Shown: one piece after another, positions 10,433-24,716 of the stretch
Numbering within the stretch: position 1 is the first letter of the stretch
How the letters are laid out: every line of letters starts with the position of its first letter
DNA from: Luidia sarsii
Lineage: Eukaryota; Echinodermata; Asteroidea; Paxillosida; Luidiidae
NCBI GenBank assembly: GCA_949987565.1
Contig: OX465110.1
Location: forward strand, 19,807,273-19,871,272
Direction of reading: 5' to 3'
Length of the DNA stretch: 64,000 bases
Program-made: the position numbers and the translations under genes
Notes under the pieces: model-generated
Database searches by the model: none
Told to the model about the DNA's origin: nothing
What the model saw: only the letters and a program-made list of their open reading frames with translations

Positions 10433-13400
10433 CTGGAAAAGAAGAAAAATAAAAATCATTTATTAGTGGTGATTACCAGTATTACAAAAAATTTCAAGGT
10501 CTGGCTATTAATTTCATGAATTTGGTAATGGCAACTACATATACTGTGCAAAAGCAATAACAATACGCTTTACATGTACAGGTATTTTGTGTGTTGGCGA
10601 GCATACAATTCAATGACAGGTTGCCCTTACCCAAAATGTACTGTACATCTGTACATTGTACATTATACTCAGTGCTTTGCCTGATTGTTTGCTTGAAGGA
10701 GCAAACTTCTTTCACAAGCACCTCAGGTGGGAGTCACACTTAGGCAGCAACTTCAGCTGCATGAGTTTTTGTTTTTACTAGTCAGGCTCCAGTTTTTCTA
10801 GTGGTCTTCTTTAACCATGGAGCCATGCTTTAACTAACTACTTGACAACTGAGCTGGTTGTGGCTATGTGGTGGACTCTAGTGGAGGGTACGTGTTGCTG
10901 TCAATCGTGAAAAAAAATTGAGTCAATAATTTCCCATCAGTCAACCTACAGTATACATGCAAAGGTAAATGTAGTTCTCAGGAAAAGCTAGCAGTCTTGA
11001 TTAAGAATGCACTGGTGTACACTCAGACTTACGGTACACTGTACATGTACTGTGTGTACATGAACTTCAACTTCAACCCAGCCCAAGGACAAAAACGAAG
11101 AAGAAGAAAAACAAACAACTTCAATTTACGTCAAACAAAGGGAAAAACTGACTGGGAACTTTGAACAAATTTTTCAATAACCTCAATTGACATGACACAC
11201 ATTGCATGGAATGTTTATCTGGTACCAGTGCGTGGACGTGGAGGATGCACTCCAAGGTTCAGATGGGGTTGGGGTTACACCATGGTTACACTGATGAGTG
11301 CAAGAATGTGTGAAAGAATGGGTCAGTTTGGGCGAATCATATATATACATGTAATGGCAGAGTTTGCGCACTGCACTGCACTGCACACTGTACAGATAAC
11401 TCATGCCTAGGTGTTTAGTGCAAACCATGGAGGTGGGTAAACAGCCGGGGGTGGTGAGGGTCACTGTATGTACCCTCAGCAGAAACCTGAGCCCCCCCTC
11501 CCACTTGGAAACCCACCGCCCTCCGGGCAAACAAAAGAATAGAACCATTTATACATGTCGCTGCATGTATGGTATGATATACAGTTGGTGCTTCAGTATC
11601 CAATGCACTATTTGAATCTGTGACTAAGTGTACGCCGGTCCACATTATGGTGGGTTATTTCACACGGTATGAAATTGCACGCCTTCATCAGTCTGAGAGA
11701 GGTACATTGTACTGCCCGGCAAGATTGAGTTTTGTTGATGAAAGAGAGTCAGTAACTGTAAGAGTACAAATGTATGTGGGCTTTGGACATACGATATATG
11801 ATAATAATTTGGTCAGTGATCTTGGTGTACATGTACATGTACATGTACAATGTATTGTACGATACATGTACAGTACATGTAAGTGTATGCACAATAACGT
11901 GACCTACATTTGTACACATGTATATGTACATGTACTGTACATGTGCAGTGTACAAATGTACATGTATACATGTACAAGACAACACAGGACACACGCGTAC
12001 AGCGTACACATGTACATTTATTGTACACGTACATGTATGTATATGCATGGTACTGTACATGTACCGGTACATGTACATGTGCGTGCACTGTATGTACATG
12101 TATGATATGCACATGTGTACACTACTGTACGTGCACATGATGTACATGTACATGTACATGTACATTACACGTGTATAATGTGCATACAAAAGCAAAATTG
12201 TAAAATGTGAACAGAAACATGTACATGTACATGTAGCATAGAAATGTACAGCAACAGTCCATTGTACAATGTACCATAGAGCAAAGTCCGGCGTCAGGTA
12301 GACCTCATAGAGTGAGGATAACCAGGTTGCCATGGAGTGGTTGCCATGGAAATCCAGCAGAGGATGGACAGACACAATTAGCTACATGTAGTAATCATTA
12401 AATTTGTCAAATGATACTGCCAAGCAAAGCAAGGGAAAGGGTAGTCTTCCGTGTATAAGTAGCAAATGCATACGGAAATTACACGTGGCTGCAATCAACT
12501 TGTACTGTTCAGTATAATACAAACCCCACAGTGTACAGTGTGTAGGGCCTACATATCCAATGCATTTTTCTTTCTTTGACATGAATTGCTGCAGTGCACA
12601 CAGGCTGATTGTGTTACGGTGCAGACGTGAGCAATACCCAGGCCAATTATGTTGAGGTGAAGCCAACAAGCTGCATGCGCTTACTGTGCCAATTGGCAAA
12701 ATGCACCAAGTTCCCTTTGGCCCTTCGATCCTACATGTACCTGTGCAACATTGGGTTTAAATCCTTTTCCGCAAGAGGGTTGGGTTCAGCTGATCAGGCA
12801 CTAAAGTCACCAAACATGCATGCGTATTTAGTACATGTACATGTCCCTATGATGCATTGCATTCACCGATCAGGGACATATTTAAGGATGGCGCTATACT
12901 GCAAATTTCTTTTGCAGATGTATAGGTAGCCGTCGCTTACAGAGAAACTGATCCATTTCTAATGAATGTAATACAGTACATGTACATTTACATTGTTCAA
13001 TTGGGCATGCCGTTTAACACATCCCCTACCTCAATGGAATCCATCCCGGCACTTGGCTCACCATCACAAGTGCACAATGCCAATGTTCAACCAGAAATGC
13101 ATTATGAATATGACCCTCTTTTTGAATGGCAAGAAACTCGAAGGCATGCAGTACATGTACATCATGTACAGTACATGTACATGTACCACTACCAGTACCG
13201 TACACGTACGTACCGGTACATGTACAATGTAATGTACATACGCCACTAATTGCATTGAGTTTGTGTGAAGATACCGGTACATGTACTGTACATTAAGTTG
13301 TGCAGATGAACTACAAATGTAAGCTGCACTTAGTTATAGCACTTAAATTGTAAAGACTAGGTACACTGTACATGTACATGTACACTTGAGAACAGTTCTT

Positions 13401-14738
13401 TAGTTTTAGCATTGACTAGTGAGTAGTCAGAAGCATCAATTTGAAACTGACAAAGTACAACAATGTACTTTATTCTGGACACATACATGTACTTTCATGC
13501 TGTGCAAATCTCTAACCCAATTATTACAAACCTTTGCAATGGGGAGTCTTAATGGCAAGCATAACATCACGTGTGCAATGACAGCTCTATAATAACAAGC
13601 AGTACTTTAAGAAAAAAAAAAAAAAAAAAAGACAATTACCTTGTTCTGTTTTCCTCCGACTCCCTTTGCACCATGACAAGTCCTCAGCCCACCTCTCTAA
13701 AGAATCAGTTTAAAATCTGCAAATCAGAAGAAAAAAAAGTGACCAACAGTTGAATCAGGGCAAAACAAAAGTTGTCTTTTTCCCATACATGAACAAAAGA
13801 ACAACCTTCCAGAGACAATCGTCAGATCAGAAGCCTCTCTCCCACAGATAACAAAAACACCCCAAACTGTCATAAATTGAAGACTCGCTGGCTTGAGTTA
13901 AAGAGGAGGCTGATTGTTCTTTTTGGTGGGATCTCTTTCAGGGAGTGTTCAGATGCGACAACAAACAGTCTCGTCTTTGTCGCCGGCAACTCCAAACTTC
14001 AGAGAATTGGCGGAGTTGTTTTTTTAGGGAGGACGCACCATGCCTCTACTGGGCCAGTGGAGGGAATTCTAACCAACTGGGGAAGCTGGAGCTGGATGGC
14101 TTCATCAAAATTTTTTTTTTTCAAATCCGGAGTTGTGACTTGGGAGTACGGGAACACAATACAGCTCCTTCAACCTAAAGATCCTCCAACCCCCTATCGC
14201 TAGACCTCTCCGCAATCCTAGCGCCAAATCACAGGCGACAATGATCCCATCGACCCATCTCCTTCCTCTTCCTCCTCCTCCTGCAGTGTGGCCCTGCCCC
14301 GGATCAATTTTAATCCGGGGAAGGAAGGATTATTGTTGGTTTGTTGGCCAGAGGGCCCACAGAAGGAGCAGGACACAAAAGGGTCTGCGCTATTGTTTGG
14401 GGGAGGGGACAGAAGGAGTTAGAGGGTTTAGATTTAGATGTTTTAAGCCCCCTCAGGGGAAGTGGGGGATGAGGGGGGGGGGGGAGGTGACATACAAGAA
14501 GACCCTCAGATCCTTCTCGTTCCATAGTGCCTCCCTGAGCATGTGGGGGGGGGGGGTGGGTGGAAGGAACAAAGGAACCTGATGGGAGGGTGGGAGGATT
14601 TCACCTCACAACAACAACAAAAAGAGCCCGTCAGTACGTGATGATGAAGACTTATGAGGTAGAGAGGGGGGAGGCATTTAGAATTTCGGCCGAGGAAACT
14701 GCATTGTACACTAACAACCCAGAGGAGAGCGAACCCGG

Positions 14739-14775
<37 letters not shown>

Positions 14776-14780
14776 CAAAC
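10433..14780. other. gene-poor region with TGTACA-rich sequence
   Basis: No exon recognised. It holds a degenerate SINE (10780-10910), dense TGTACATGTACA sequence (11820-12240, 13138-13290, 13365-13385), two tandem GGTTGCCATGG sites (12325-12353), homopolymer runs (A at 13611-13630; A at 14743-14771; G/C runs at 14470-14560). It may be intron or upstream flank of the sialyltransferase. Confidence 0.6.
11822..12240. repeat. TGTACA/ACATGTAC-rich cluster
   Basis: Dozens of the self-complementary hexamer TGTACA, alternating in ACATGTACATGTAC runs and spaced irregularly. Similar clusters: 13138-13290, 17528-17592, 20127-20215, 20549-20605, 22676-22705, 23130-23400, 25187-25210, 25533-25570, 40050-40240. 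Confidence 0.9.
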
Positions 14781-17700
14781 ACCTCTTGCTCCTTTGACGC
14801 TCCCTGGCACTATTCTCAGCGGATTAAGTCTGGGCCGGCGGACAGTGGAGTTTCTGTTTAACCGAGTGTGTCGCCTACAGTCGCAGCGGGGGTGCGTCTT
14901 GCGGCGAGCCGGCATTAGAATGCCGTCCTCTTTAATGAATTAGATCATCAGATTTGCGAGACTTATGACGAGGGGGAGAATGTTTAACACTAACAGCGGT
15001 CTCGGAGCAAAGAAAAGGCCTTTGAGGAGCACCTTTGTGGAAGACCTGAATCCGGTAGTCACAGTCTCCGGAATTGCATCCAAAGAATGTACAATTGGTG
15101 CTGCTATGAAAGCACTTTTTCCCCAAATGGTTGGGATTGAACTGCTAAAAGAATATCTCTTTCATGGGGAATATGGTTCTGAAGACACTAGTACATATAA
15201 TATAATTTTTTCATGATACGTTTATTGCTCAATTCAATTTTTACACATACATTTCTCCCTTCCTTCCTCCCCCTCTCCCTCCCTCTCCCCCTTTTTTCTG
15301 TGTCTCTCTCTCTTGAAGATGTCATCAGTAGCAGGCAGTACTTGAATAAATAGAAAGGCTATTAGTATCAAGACTTGGATAAGTATAAAGGCTTTAATCT
15401 AGACTCCAGTGGTGCTCAAACACACACCGTACGTAACAAGTCAGTCTGTAAAGTGTATACTACACAAATACATCATCAATACCTGCAATACATGTGTATA
15501 CATTACACTGCAGGCTATACTGTATGTACTGTATAGTACATGTATGGCATATTCCACAAAATGAGATTATTTTTGTCCATTACAGAAGGCAATACACTTA
15601 ATAAAAAAGGTGACTTACTGTACATGTACAGGTGTGCAGCACACATTTCATTTTTTTTAATTTTCCGCCAAAGCTTGGTTCCCAACCAGACCACTGCTTC
15701 ATCAAATGACCCAAACATTATGCATTGCATATATCTATACACCATGTACACACAAGGCGCCATAGCACACAAGCAAGGAAGTGTACAGGTGTACACTTAA
15801 AAATTTAAGATTTGCATTTTGGTAATTTTAGTCAGTAAGCAGTTTGCAACATTTCTGTACATCAAGCAAGGAAGTGATAGAACTTTTTTTGAGTCTGACA
15901 TAGAAAGGAGGGAAAGAAACCCATGCCAACCAGACCATAACAAGTAAATACAGTATTAACCCACTTCACGAACAGGTGACTACATGTACAGGCAAATAAA
16001 AAGGGGATAAATTCAAAAGGACAGCAGGAACTGACAAATGCTAGGCCTGGGAAACGGCTCAGCTGGTGCTTATATTTAATGCAGAACCGCACGCACCCAA
16101 CACGATAAATATAATCTTCTTTAATTATTTCTTTAAACCTGGGTCGTTCAAACAAATTGCTTTTTGAAAGTACATGTACACCTGTACAAGGAACATGTAT
16201 GTTCTATGAATGCATTACGAAAATGCAGCCATTCTCCCTTACTCCTTAGACCAAAGTGCGATTCTCCCTATAGTGGAGAGGGCTTAGTATAGTTCACCAT
16301 TTTGATCCAGCCACTCTATCTGCCTCTGAGAAAAGTCCTGATAGGATTGCTAGAATCAAAATGCCGGACCCTATTAAATTGTACGTGTTCTATAAATTTT
16401 TTAAATGGCAGATGGGAAAGGGGAAGGGGCTGGAGTGGGATCCAGAGACTGCCCTGTGCCTGGCCACCACTAAAAAAACAATCAACGGCCAAAACACACA
16501 GCCTGCGTGTAGGTCCTTAAATGTACATGGGGGCCATGTTGTCATGTTGCCAACCTTCTACAGTACATGTACATGAAATTGGAATAAATTTCAAAAATGA
16601 ATAGATTGAAATGATTTGATTTGAAGCAAATAATTGCCAATAATTGGAAGCATCTGTCACTGCTTAATACAAGATGCATGGCCATGGACATTGCCAATGA
16701 CACACATTGTTAGGTTTTCAATGAATTATGTAGTGGACACCAAAAGGAGGATCCAGAAGGGGAAGTGATTGTGTGTACACAAGCCAGTCTAAACAGTGAC
16801 TGCACAATGTGATGACTCCAATTCTTTTTTTTCTTTTTTTTATCAGGCACCGGGCAATTTGGGCAAAGCACTGAGCATTCAGTGTTTACCACGTCGAGTA
16901 AGGGCAAAACCTCTTTGAATTGGACTCCAATTCTGCTACATGCCTCATTCCTCCATGATGTAAGGGAGTCCTTACCGCTAGCAAGTACATGTAGGCCCAA
17001 TTCACATGGACACTGTACAAGAGAAAATCTGGGGCCAATTTGCTTTTGAAAGCAGAAAATGTCATGATTTACAAGATCACTTTGCCAACCCAAACCCCAG
17101 CTTCTTCCCGTAAAACTCTAAACCCAATTCGGGATACCAAATAAGATCTCACGGATTTAATGTCAAAACGAATCAACGGTTATGACCAAAAATACCCCAG
17201 GTCACCAATAAAAGTTGCACTTATATTCGGATACAAGTGATCAAACGCCCAGCAGGTTTCAATGCTTATTTGCTCTGTGCCATCGGGCCAAGAGCTTAGA
17301 AGAAAACAAATTGCCACTGCACCAAATGGAACCTCATTTCTAGGCAGAAGGCAGTCTCTTCCACAACATCTAATCTGCATTGATAGGGCTATATATACAT
17401 ACATACATGTACAAGACTGCCTTCAATCTGAGGGTTGAATAGAGAGGTACAGTATCTGGGATGAGTTGTGAGTTTATCGGTCGGAGTTGAGTTTCGGCAC
17501 TTAATCAAATGGAATCTACAGTTTCAGGCACCTACATGTACATGTACATGTACATGTACATGTACATTCCTTCCTCCATGATGTACATGTACAGTATGGT
17601 ATGCATGCTTTAGTGGAAGAAGAGAAAAGAAAAAGAAAACACCAGGGTACGCGGATAATGTGAAAGCTGCACAGGATTCTATGGGTGGCAGTCAAGTGTG

Positions 17701-17930
17701 CAATCTCAAAATCATGGGTGGATTGAAAATGATCTGTTTAGAGACTGCTCATATCCTGTAGATGAACTACTGTACATACAGTAATACTCATTTACACACG
17801 CATGCTGTCAACCAGACTGCTCCAACACTGATCATTTCCTCATAATTTTTTCTTTTCTTTCGGTACTCTAGAGTCCATTATGTACATTGTGTACATGTAT
17901 TTTTCAAACAACCATTATTTCTAGCCTGGG
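14780..17930. other. no gene recognised; scattered short repeats
   Basis: Contains a CCTTCC tract (15255-15290), family B MITE fragments (15795-15865, 16295-16375), SINE-flank relics (16850-16930) and a perfect (ACATGT)n run (17528-17570). Open frames are short and match nothing I know. Confidence 0.5.
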
Positions 17931-17944
17931 GGCTTCATTTGCAG

Positions 17945-18935
17945 TGTTGTCCTCATATCATGAGGAAAAATTGCCAGGCTTATAGTTATATCAAGGAAGC
18001 ATACCCAGGCTTAGTAAGGAAAAATTGCCAGGCTTATAGTTATATCAAGGAAGCATTCCCAGGCTTAGTAAGGAAAAATTGCCAGGATTATAGTTATATC
18101 AAGGAAGCATTCCCAGGCTTAGTAAGGAAAAATTGCCAGGCTTATAGTTATATCAAGGAAGCATTCCCAGGCTTAGTAAGGAAAAATTGCCAGGCTTATA
18201 GTTATATCAAGGAAGCATACCCAGGCTTAGTAAGGAAAAATTGCCAGGCTTATAGTTATATCAAGGAAGCATTCCCAGGCTTAGTAAGGAAAAATTGCCA
18301 GGATTATAGTTATATCAAGGAAGCATTCCCAGGCTTAGTAAGGAAAAATTGCCAGGCTTATAGTTAGGCCTATATCAAGGAAGCATTCCCAGGCTTAGTA
18401 AGGAAAAATTGCCAGGCTTATAGTTATATCAAGGAAGCATTCCCAGGCTTAGTAAGGAAAAATTGCCAGGCTTATAGTTATATCAAGGAAGCATTCCCAG
18501 GCTTAGTAAGGAAAAATTGCCAGGCTTATAGTTATATCAAGGAAGCATTCCCAGGATTAGCAAGGAAAAATTGCAAGGCTTATCCTAGTTACTCCTCTAC
18601 CTCCATGGTTATATCAAGGAAACATTCCCAGGCTTAGTAAGTACAAATTGCCAGGCTTATAGTTATATCAAGGAAGCATTCCCAGGACTAGCAAGGAAAA
18701 ATTGCCCTGAAGGCTTATATCAAGGAAGCATTCCCAGGATTAGCAAGGACAAATTGCCAGGCTTATCAAGGAAGCATTCCCAGGCTTTCCCAACCAAAGA
18801 CAAAATCCCAGGCTTATTAAGGAAGCATTCCCAGGCTTTCCCCAACCAAGGAAAAATTGCCAGGCTTATTAAGGAAGCATTCCCAGGCTAAGCAAGGAAA
18901 AATTGCCAGGATTATCAAGGAAGCAGCACCAGGCT
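17945..18935. repeat. 54-bp satellite-like tandem repeat
   Basis: About 11-12 nearly identical 54-bp units (AAAAATTGCCAGGCTTATAG, then TATATCAAGGAAGCATTCCC, then AGGCTTAGTAAGG) to about 18560, then progressively shorter and degenerate units to 18935. Each unit has two CCAGGCTTA half-motifs, so it probably arose from a shorter dimer. 54 is a multiple of 3, so a 142-codon frame of 18-residue repeats runs through 17939-18367; I regard it as fortuitous. Confidence 0.95.
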
Positions 18936-19427
18936 ATATAATGATCAGGTTTTCATTGCCTAAGCAGCTCACTGAAACTGGACCCTTGGTATCATCGAGC
19001 TGTATACAAGTACATTGTAATGCACACAAATGATGACGATGCTGTTATCATAACAGTCACTGTCATCACAGTGCCTAAGATAAACACTCTGTCCCTCAAT
19101 GTCCCTCCATGTCCCTCCCACCTCAACACTCTGGTCAAATTTGCCCAAGGAGTAGCGGCTCAAAGTACTGCAAACATTGCAAGACTGAGTTGTGGTGTGA
19201 CTGACAAACATCGGGCGATTATACAACGACAGAAAAAGGGAGAGAGATCCAGGCAGAAAGACCAGCTTCAGACAAAAGTCACCATGAGAAAAAGACTCCT
19301 TTGAGAAATGAGCCGACTACAGCACAGCTTAGATCAGTTTCAAACTGAACATCAGGCCTTCTCATTTCTAACGGCATCGTATAAGTCAGTCAGGAGTTAG
19401 CATTCAAATTAGTTAGCAGTCTGAAAT

Positions 19428-19600
19428 TTAGTGGGCCTGACGTTTCGATCCTAGCAGGACCGTTCTCAAAGGCAGAGGCTTGCTCACTCTGCCTTTGAGA
19501 AAGGTCCTGCTAGGATCGAAACGTCAGGCCCACTAAATTTTAAGATTTGCATTTTGGTAATTTGAGTCAGTAAGCAGTTTGCAACATTTTTGTACATCAC
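19428..19600. repeat. foldback MITE, family B
   Basis: Complete copy: ATTTAGTGGGCCTGACGTTT / AAACGTCAGGCCCACTAAAT arms, then the CAGTAAGCAGTTTGCAAC tail ending TGTACATCAC. Confidence 0.85.
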
Positions 19601-20674
19601 TAGTAAGCAGTCTGCATCATTTGGTTTTTTTTTTTTGCATCAAGTTGAGAAAATGCATATATGCATATATGCACAGTATATATGTACATGTACATTGTAC
19701 GGTACATGTACATGTACACTAAGCTTAATGTACACAAAAGGCTGTAACAATGTCGCCTCAACCGGACCCAATTATTTCTGACTTACCGTAAATGATAAGC
19801 AAGACCATATGTGCATACACTAATGGACACGGGAAAATGCACCACATTTATGGCACACCTCCAATATCATTTTACAACTTCAACAAATAAAATACCTCCC
19901 AAAAAAACTGCAGGATCAAAGTTCAGCGGTTACAGCCATTTCTCAATTGGGGTGAGAACAATGAAATGCCAGCTACTACTGTATGTCTGAATAGATATAT
20001 TCTTTTCTTTCTTTGTCAGTGTCCCAGAAATAAAAACATGCTGTAGGCTACCAGTATGTATTTACAAATGCTGTGCACTGTGAAGACTTTACAAGTTTTG
20101 TACAAGGGCAAATGCAAGCACAATACATGTACATGTACATGTACATGTATGATGTACTGTACAGTAAGTATGCACAGTACACTGTACATGTGGTATGTAC
20201 AGTACTGTGTTAAAATGTACGTGTATCAATACACTGCTCTATCACAGAGCACACCCACTGTGCATATTGCACCAAGATCAGTGTGTATTACCATGGTACA
20301 TGTACATGTATTACTGTCGATACATGTCATATGGGCACTCAGTCAATCCCTACCTCCTCAATGACATCTGAGCAATTGAAATTTGAAGCAGTATTCATTG
20401 GCAGAAGGCAATGCATATTGCCCCATACCCACGCACCGCACACACTGCTACACATACACTCATTCAAATTGCTTTTTTATTTATCGATCGCCGACTGATT
20501 GACAACTGTGCAGCACTTTTAATTATGCCTGCTTCGAGCTGTCAGCTACTGTACCTGTACATGTACATGTACGTACATGTATACATACATGCATGTATTG
20601 TACATGTCTAAAAGTCACAAACAGCGCCTGACGAGGTTACTAGACAGTGAAATATGCAAACGAGCAGATAACAT

Positions 20675-20927
20675 GGCCCTTTTCCAAAACCTGGCTTAGG
20701 CTTCGGCTCCGGCTTCGTCTCTGTCATCCAAAAGCTGAAAATACAGGTTGGATTTCTTTGTTGAAGTTGAAGCTTTGGATTCTTTTTTTTAACGCAGTGT
20801 ACACATGTATGTAACATTAAAAATAAAGCCAAAGGCCTTCCGTTTTCATGGCTTGTCCTTTAAAATGGATGAAAGAAATGGAGACAAAGCCGGAGCCCGA
20901 GCCTAAGCCGGGTTTTGGAAAGGGGCC
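20675..20927. repeat. foldback MITE, family C (copy 3)
   Basis: GGCCCTTTTCCAAAACC ... TTTTGGAAAGGGGCC; more diverged than the copies at 1481 and 3739, and its internal TTTATT is mutated to TTTGTT. Confidence 0.8.
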
Positions 20928-23129
20928 ATACGCCATACAAAGATCAAATGTTACTAGACAATGAATAACAGATGGAACATGCATTTCTAAACCTCCACTG
21001 GTCCAACAGATTTTATGCATACATGTAAATGTACATACAAAGCCTGGTTTCATGTGCCAGGTGGTACAATTGATTTTTTCGTTGCAGGGGGCGGAGTCAG
21101 GGAGGGGGGTATTATTTAGGGCTTTTCCTGTGGGATTATTGAGTCTCTTTCCTGTCTGGAAAATCAATTGTGAACAATTGGACCGTAAATCAATTTGGTG
21201 CGATGTTAAGTTAAAATTATTCAAAAGGAGTGGGGGTAGAACCATGGGGGGGGGGTTGAGAATGAAAATAATGACAATGTGGATTTTTTTTTCTGACACC
21301 ATTAAGTCATCTCTTTCCCGGAAGGAGTATGGCTCTGACAAAAGCCAGTACTGGTAACTTAATGTTTCGGTACAGTGTGTCATCTCTGCCCGTCGCCAGC
21401 GAAAATTGCAGCAACAACAGCGACAGCAAAAGCAGCGGCAACTGCAACACCAGCAACCAGTAATTACATGTAACAGCAATGGCAATACAAGAATCAGTAA
21501 CAGCAGCAGAATCACTTTTACATCAGCATCAACATCAACATGTACGGTAGCTGCAGGCTGCCAAATTGGGAATACTATATATACATGTACTGTACTGTAC
21601 TTCTGCTAAAAAAAGAGGAATCACTGAGCAAACTACAGTTGTACATAGGCTCTAGAGGAATATTTCCAAGCCAAAAATCAAAATCTGTTGTCAAGAGCTT
21701 GTAAAAAGTGATACATTTTTACCATAAAAGAGGAACGATTCCTCCAAAATAGAAATGGTTGGCAGCTATGCAGTAACCATGGTAACAACAGCAACAGGAG
21801 CAACAGTCACAGCAGCAGCAACCACAGTAACAGCAACAAAGGTAATAGCAGCAACCATCACAAACAAACCATAGAAAACACAGACACGTCATAAAATAAT
21901 GTACATTCATGTACACCCTAAAGTTGCTTTTCGTATCGGTACATGTACAGTGTACATCACAGTGTATTTCAACCGAAGTATTTTCAGAATTCAGCCGAAT
22001 GGAAAAAATAGAATCAATTTAATTTTAAAAGCAACTGGGCCACACTGTCTGATCACACAGCTGCCAATGCACGAGACACGACTGCATATAACATGTGCTA
22101 CGCATACACGTGACATGCACATAGAAGAAGATTATGTTGGAGCAGCTCATGTAAAAGCTGCTTACTGTGGAACAGATAGGCCTACTAATCCTGGAGGGAA
22201 GGGCTTACTCCAATTGCAGATTTTTGTCAGGATGGCACAAGAGTACACGACCGACGGGGGAACTTGTTCCAAGAAGAAAGCCACAAGAAAGGAAGAAATT
22301 TTCCCGGGGAGGGCAAGAGATACAAACTGGCCGGCAGACTAGCAAGATCAGCTGGCACGAATACACCGATCCAGTAGGCCATGCCAACCGCGTTGTGGCC
22401 AAGCAACCGCACATATGCGCACAACGTGTCACGATCGCCCACATGCCGTGCGCGTCCACTCCACGTCCGCATCCAACGAAAGCACTTCTCTCTGTTAGAC
22501 TTTGGTTTTGGAAAAGGCCAAAAATTTACATACATTTCCTCTCTTGCCAGGGCAAGGGGGAGGGGGCACATGGGCTAATTCTGATGCCCTTAAGAACCTG
22601 TACAGCTACATGTACTGTAAACTTGCTTTTGCTCATCATTTCCTGAATGAGACTGAGGCAAAAGAATACTACATACATGTACTGTACATGTACATGTACA
22701 TGTATACCATGCCATCGAACAGAACATGCAATATATACTGGTACCATACAGTCATGTTCATGTATTCGCAGGATAAGGCAAAGGTACAATAGGCTGGAAA
22801 AGGTCAATGCAGCAAGGCCACTACAAAGGCACTGGCCACGGTTACCCCTATTCATTGGAAGGACCTACCCCCCCCCCCACTTAAAATACCGTAAATACTG
22901 AACTACAGAAAAGAGACTAGTGAGTGGTTGAGGCCGGGATAATTTGGCTGGTAACGGATCAAATGAAGGGGGGAACAAATGGCATGGGGAGGCAATTATT
23001 GGGGATTGAAGGACAAAGCCATGGATAATTGGATTGGAGAAGGGGTTTTAAGTCAGAGGTAGAGACCAGTAAAAGGTTGCAGAGCAAAACCTGACTTATT
23101 GGTAATGAAATTAGAGACAGAGGAAAGAG

Positions 23130-23400
23130 AACCTTCATGTACAGTACTTGTACATGTCAGAGTTACATGTGACATTTACAATGTGTACAGTAGGCCTATA
23201 TACCGGTACATGTACATGTACATGTACATGTACATGTACAGTACTGTACATGTATGTACATGTACATTGTACACTCATGTATTGTACATGTACATGTACA
23301 TTGTACACTGTACATGTACAGTACATGTACACTGACTCTACCGGTTCAGTGTACTGTACATGTACGTGTACATGTACATGTACATGCACCTGTGTACAGT
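23130..23400. repeat. TGTACA/ACATGTAC-rich cluster
   Basis: Long alternating ACATGTAC runs with GTACAGTAC variants. Open frames across it are periodic artefacts on both strands. Confidence 0.9.
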
Positions 23401-23593
23401 TTAATTCAGCCGATTAGAAGGGAAAAAAATAATCCCTGGTGAAATATCTGTTCTGTCTCATCAAAGATTAAATTCTGCCAAAATATCCACTTTCTGAAAT
23501 GTCCAGGCCTTCCTAAAAGATAAAACAAATTTGATGTGAAAATATACAATGTACACTGTACATGTACATATTTCCAATCCTGATTCTGCTGAT

Positions 23594-23817
23594 TGGAGGA
23601 AGAATTGTGGAATGTTCTTTCTCAGGAAGTCCGTAGTATGTACTCCATATCTGATTTCAAATCCTCTCTCAAAACATATTTGTTCGATCATAGTTTTCCT
23701 AATTAATAGTATATGTAGTCTTTTCTTTGATTCTGTATAATGTTGTTAAGCGTCTTGAGCATCTTTGCAGACGGATTCTGGCGCTCTAGAAATGTCCGTT
23801 ATTATTATTATTATTAT
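23594..23817 (+). mobile_element. 3' end of a non-LTR retrotransposon (LINE)
   Basis: Reads W-N-V-L-S-Q-E-V-R-S, then ISDFKSSLKTYLFDHSF and a stop: the usual ORF2 C-terminus of CR1/Jockey/RTE-like LINEs (WNsLp..vr...sl..FKs.LKt.lf). A 3' UTR and an ATT-repeat tail (23800-23817) follow. 5'-truncated. Same family as 33030-33240 (opposite orientation). Confidence 0.75.
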
Positions 23818-24716
23818 TTATGAAATACACCTACATATATGATGTATATTTTCTTGAAATGTACAGTTCTACTGAGTGATAAAAGAAGAAGTGCATGGAA
23901 CACTGCCAAATATACAGTATCTGATACTATAAATTTATGGTTATGCTGATTTAGGGGGGGGGGGGGGGGTTGCATGTACATGTACATGTACAGCACATGT
24001 ACATGCATTGTACTCTATATTTCTGAAATTTACAGTTCAATTTACATTCCAGAATCCGTGGGCTTGAAGCTACAATGTACAATGTAGATGTGGTTTTTTA
24101 TGCGATGCGATGCCTTTGTACATGTCAAATCACGGAGCCTTGGAAAAAATCAATATAGGCATTTGCAAGGCAAGGCATGGATCCCTTGCAATTGTGGCTT
24201 TGGGCAAACCTTGATCTGTGCTTTATTTATGAGGGGTTGACTTCTGCAGTAGCCCATAGGGCTGAAATTCCAAGCCATTTTGTTTTGCTAACTTCTGAGC
24301 CACCAAAAGATCCATTTGGTCAGCTGAACGTTTGCTTCAGTGACACCAACAAATCGAGACCAAATCCAATTTTTAAATTGATTGTTTGGGGGTGATTTCA
24401 TCCCATCTTTGTCATCCATCCATTCATTCACTTACCCACTTACTCATCCATCCATCTATCCATCCAGTCACCCACAAACATCCATCCATTCCTTTTTCAA
24501 TATCTGTATTTATTTTCTTGATTTGGAAATGTTTCACAAAGCAAGGATGATTCAGTAAATCTGTTGTAACTGTAAGCCTAGATGTTTGCCATCTTTCACT
24601 GCCTCAACTACAGTACCATGTACATGTGTAAATGCCACTTTCAAGTGCAGACTGAAAAAAAGACAATTTACAAACCGGGAACCATTTTACTAAACTTGTT
24701 GTAGAGTACATGTAAC

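Noticed and set aside
17939..18367. 142-codon frame with 18-residue repeats
   Set aside because: Explained by the 54-bp unit length; the frame stops at the first indel (GGCC at 18366) and the start ATG lies in unrelated sequence.
17945..18935. CRISPR-like array
   Set aside because: Units are contiguous without unique spacers, and the genome is eukaryotic. The same holds for the 37-, 30- and 21-bp arrays.
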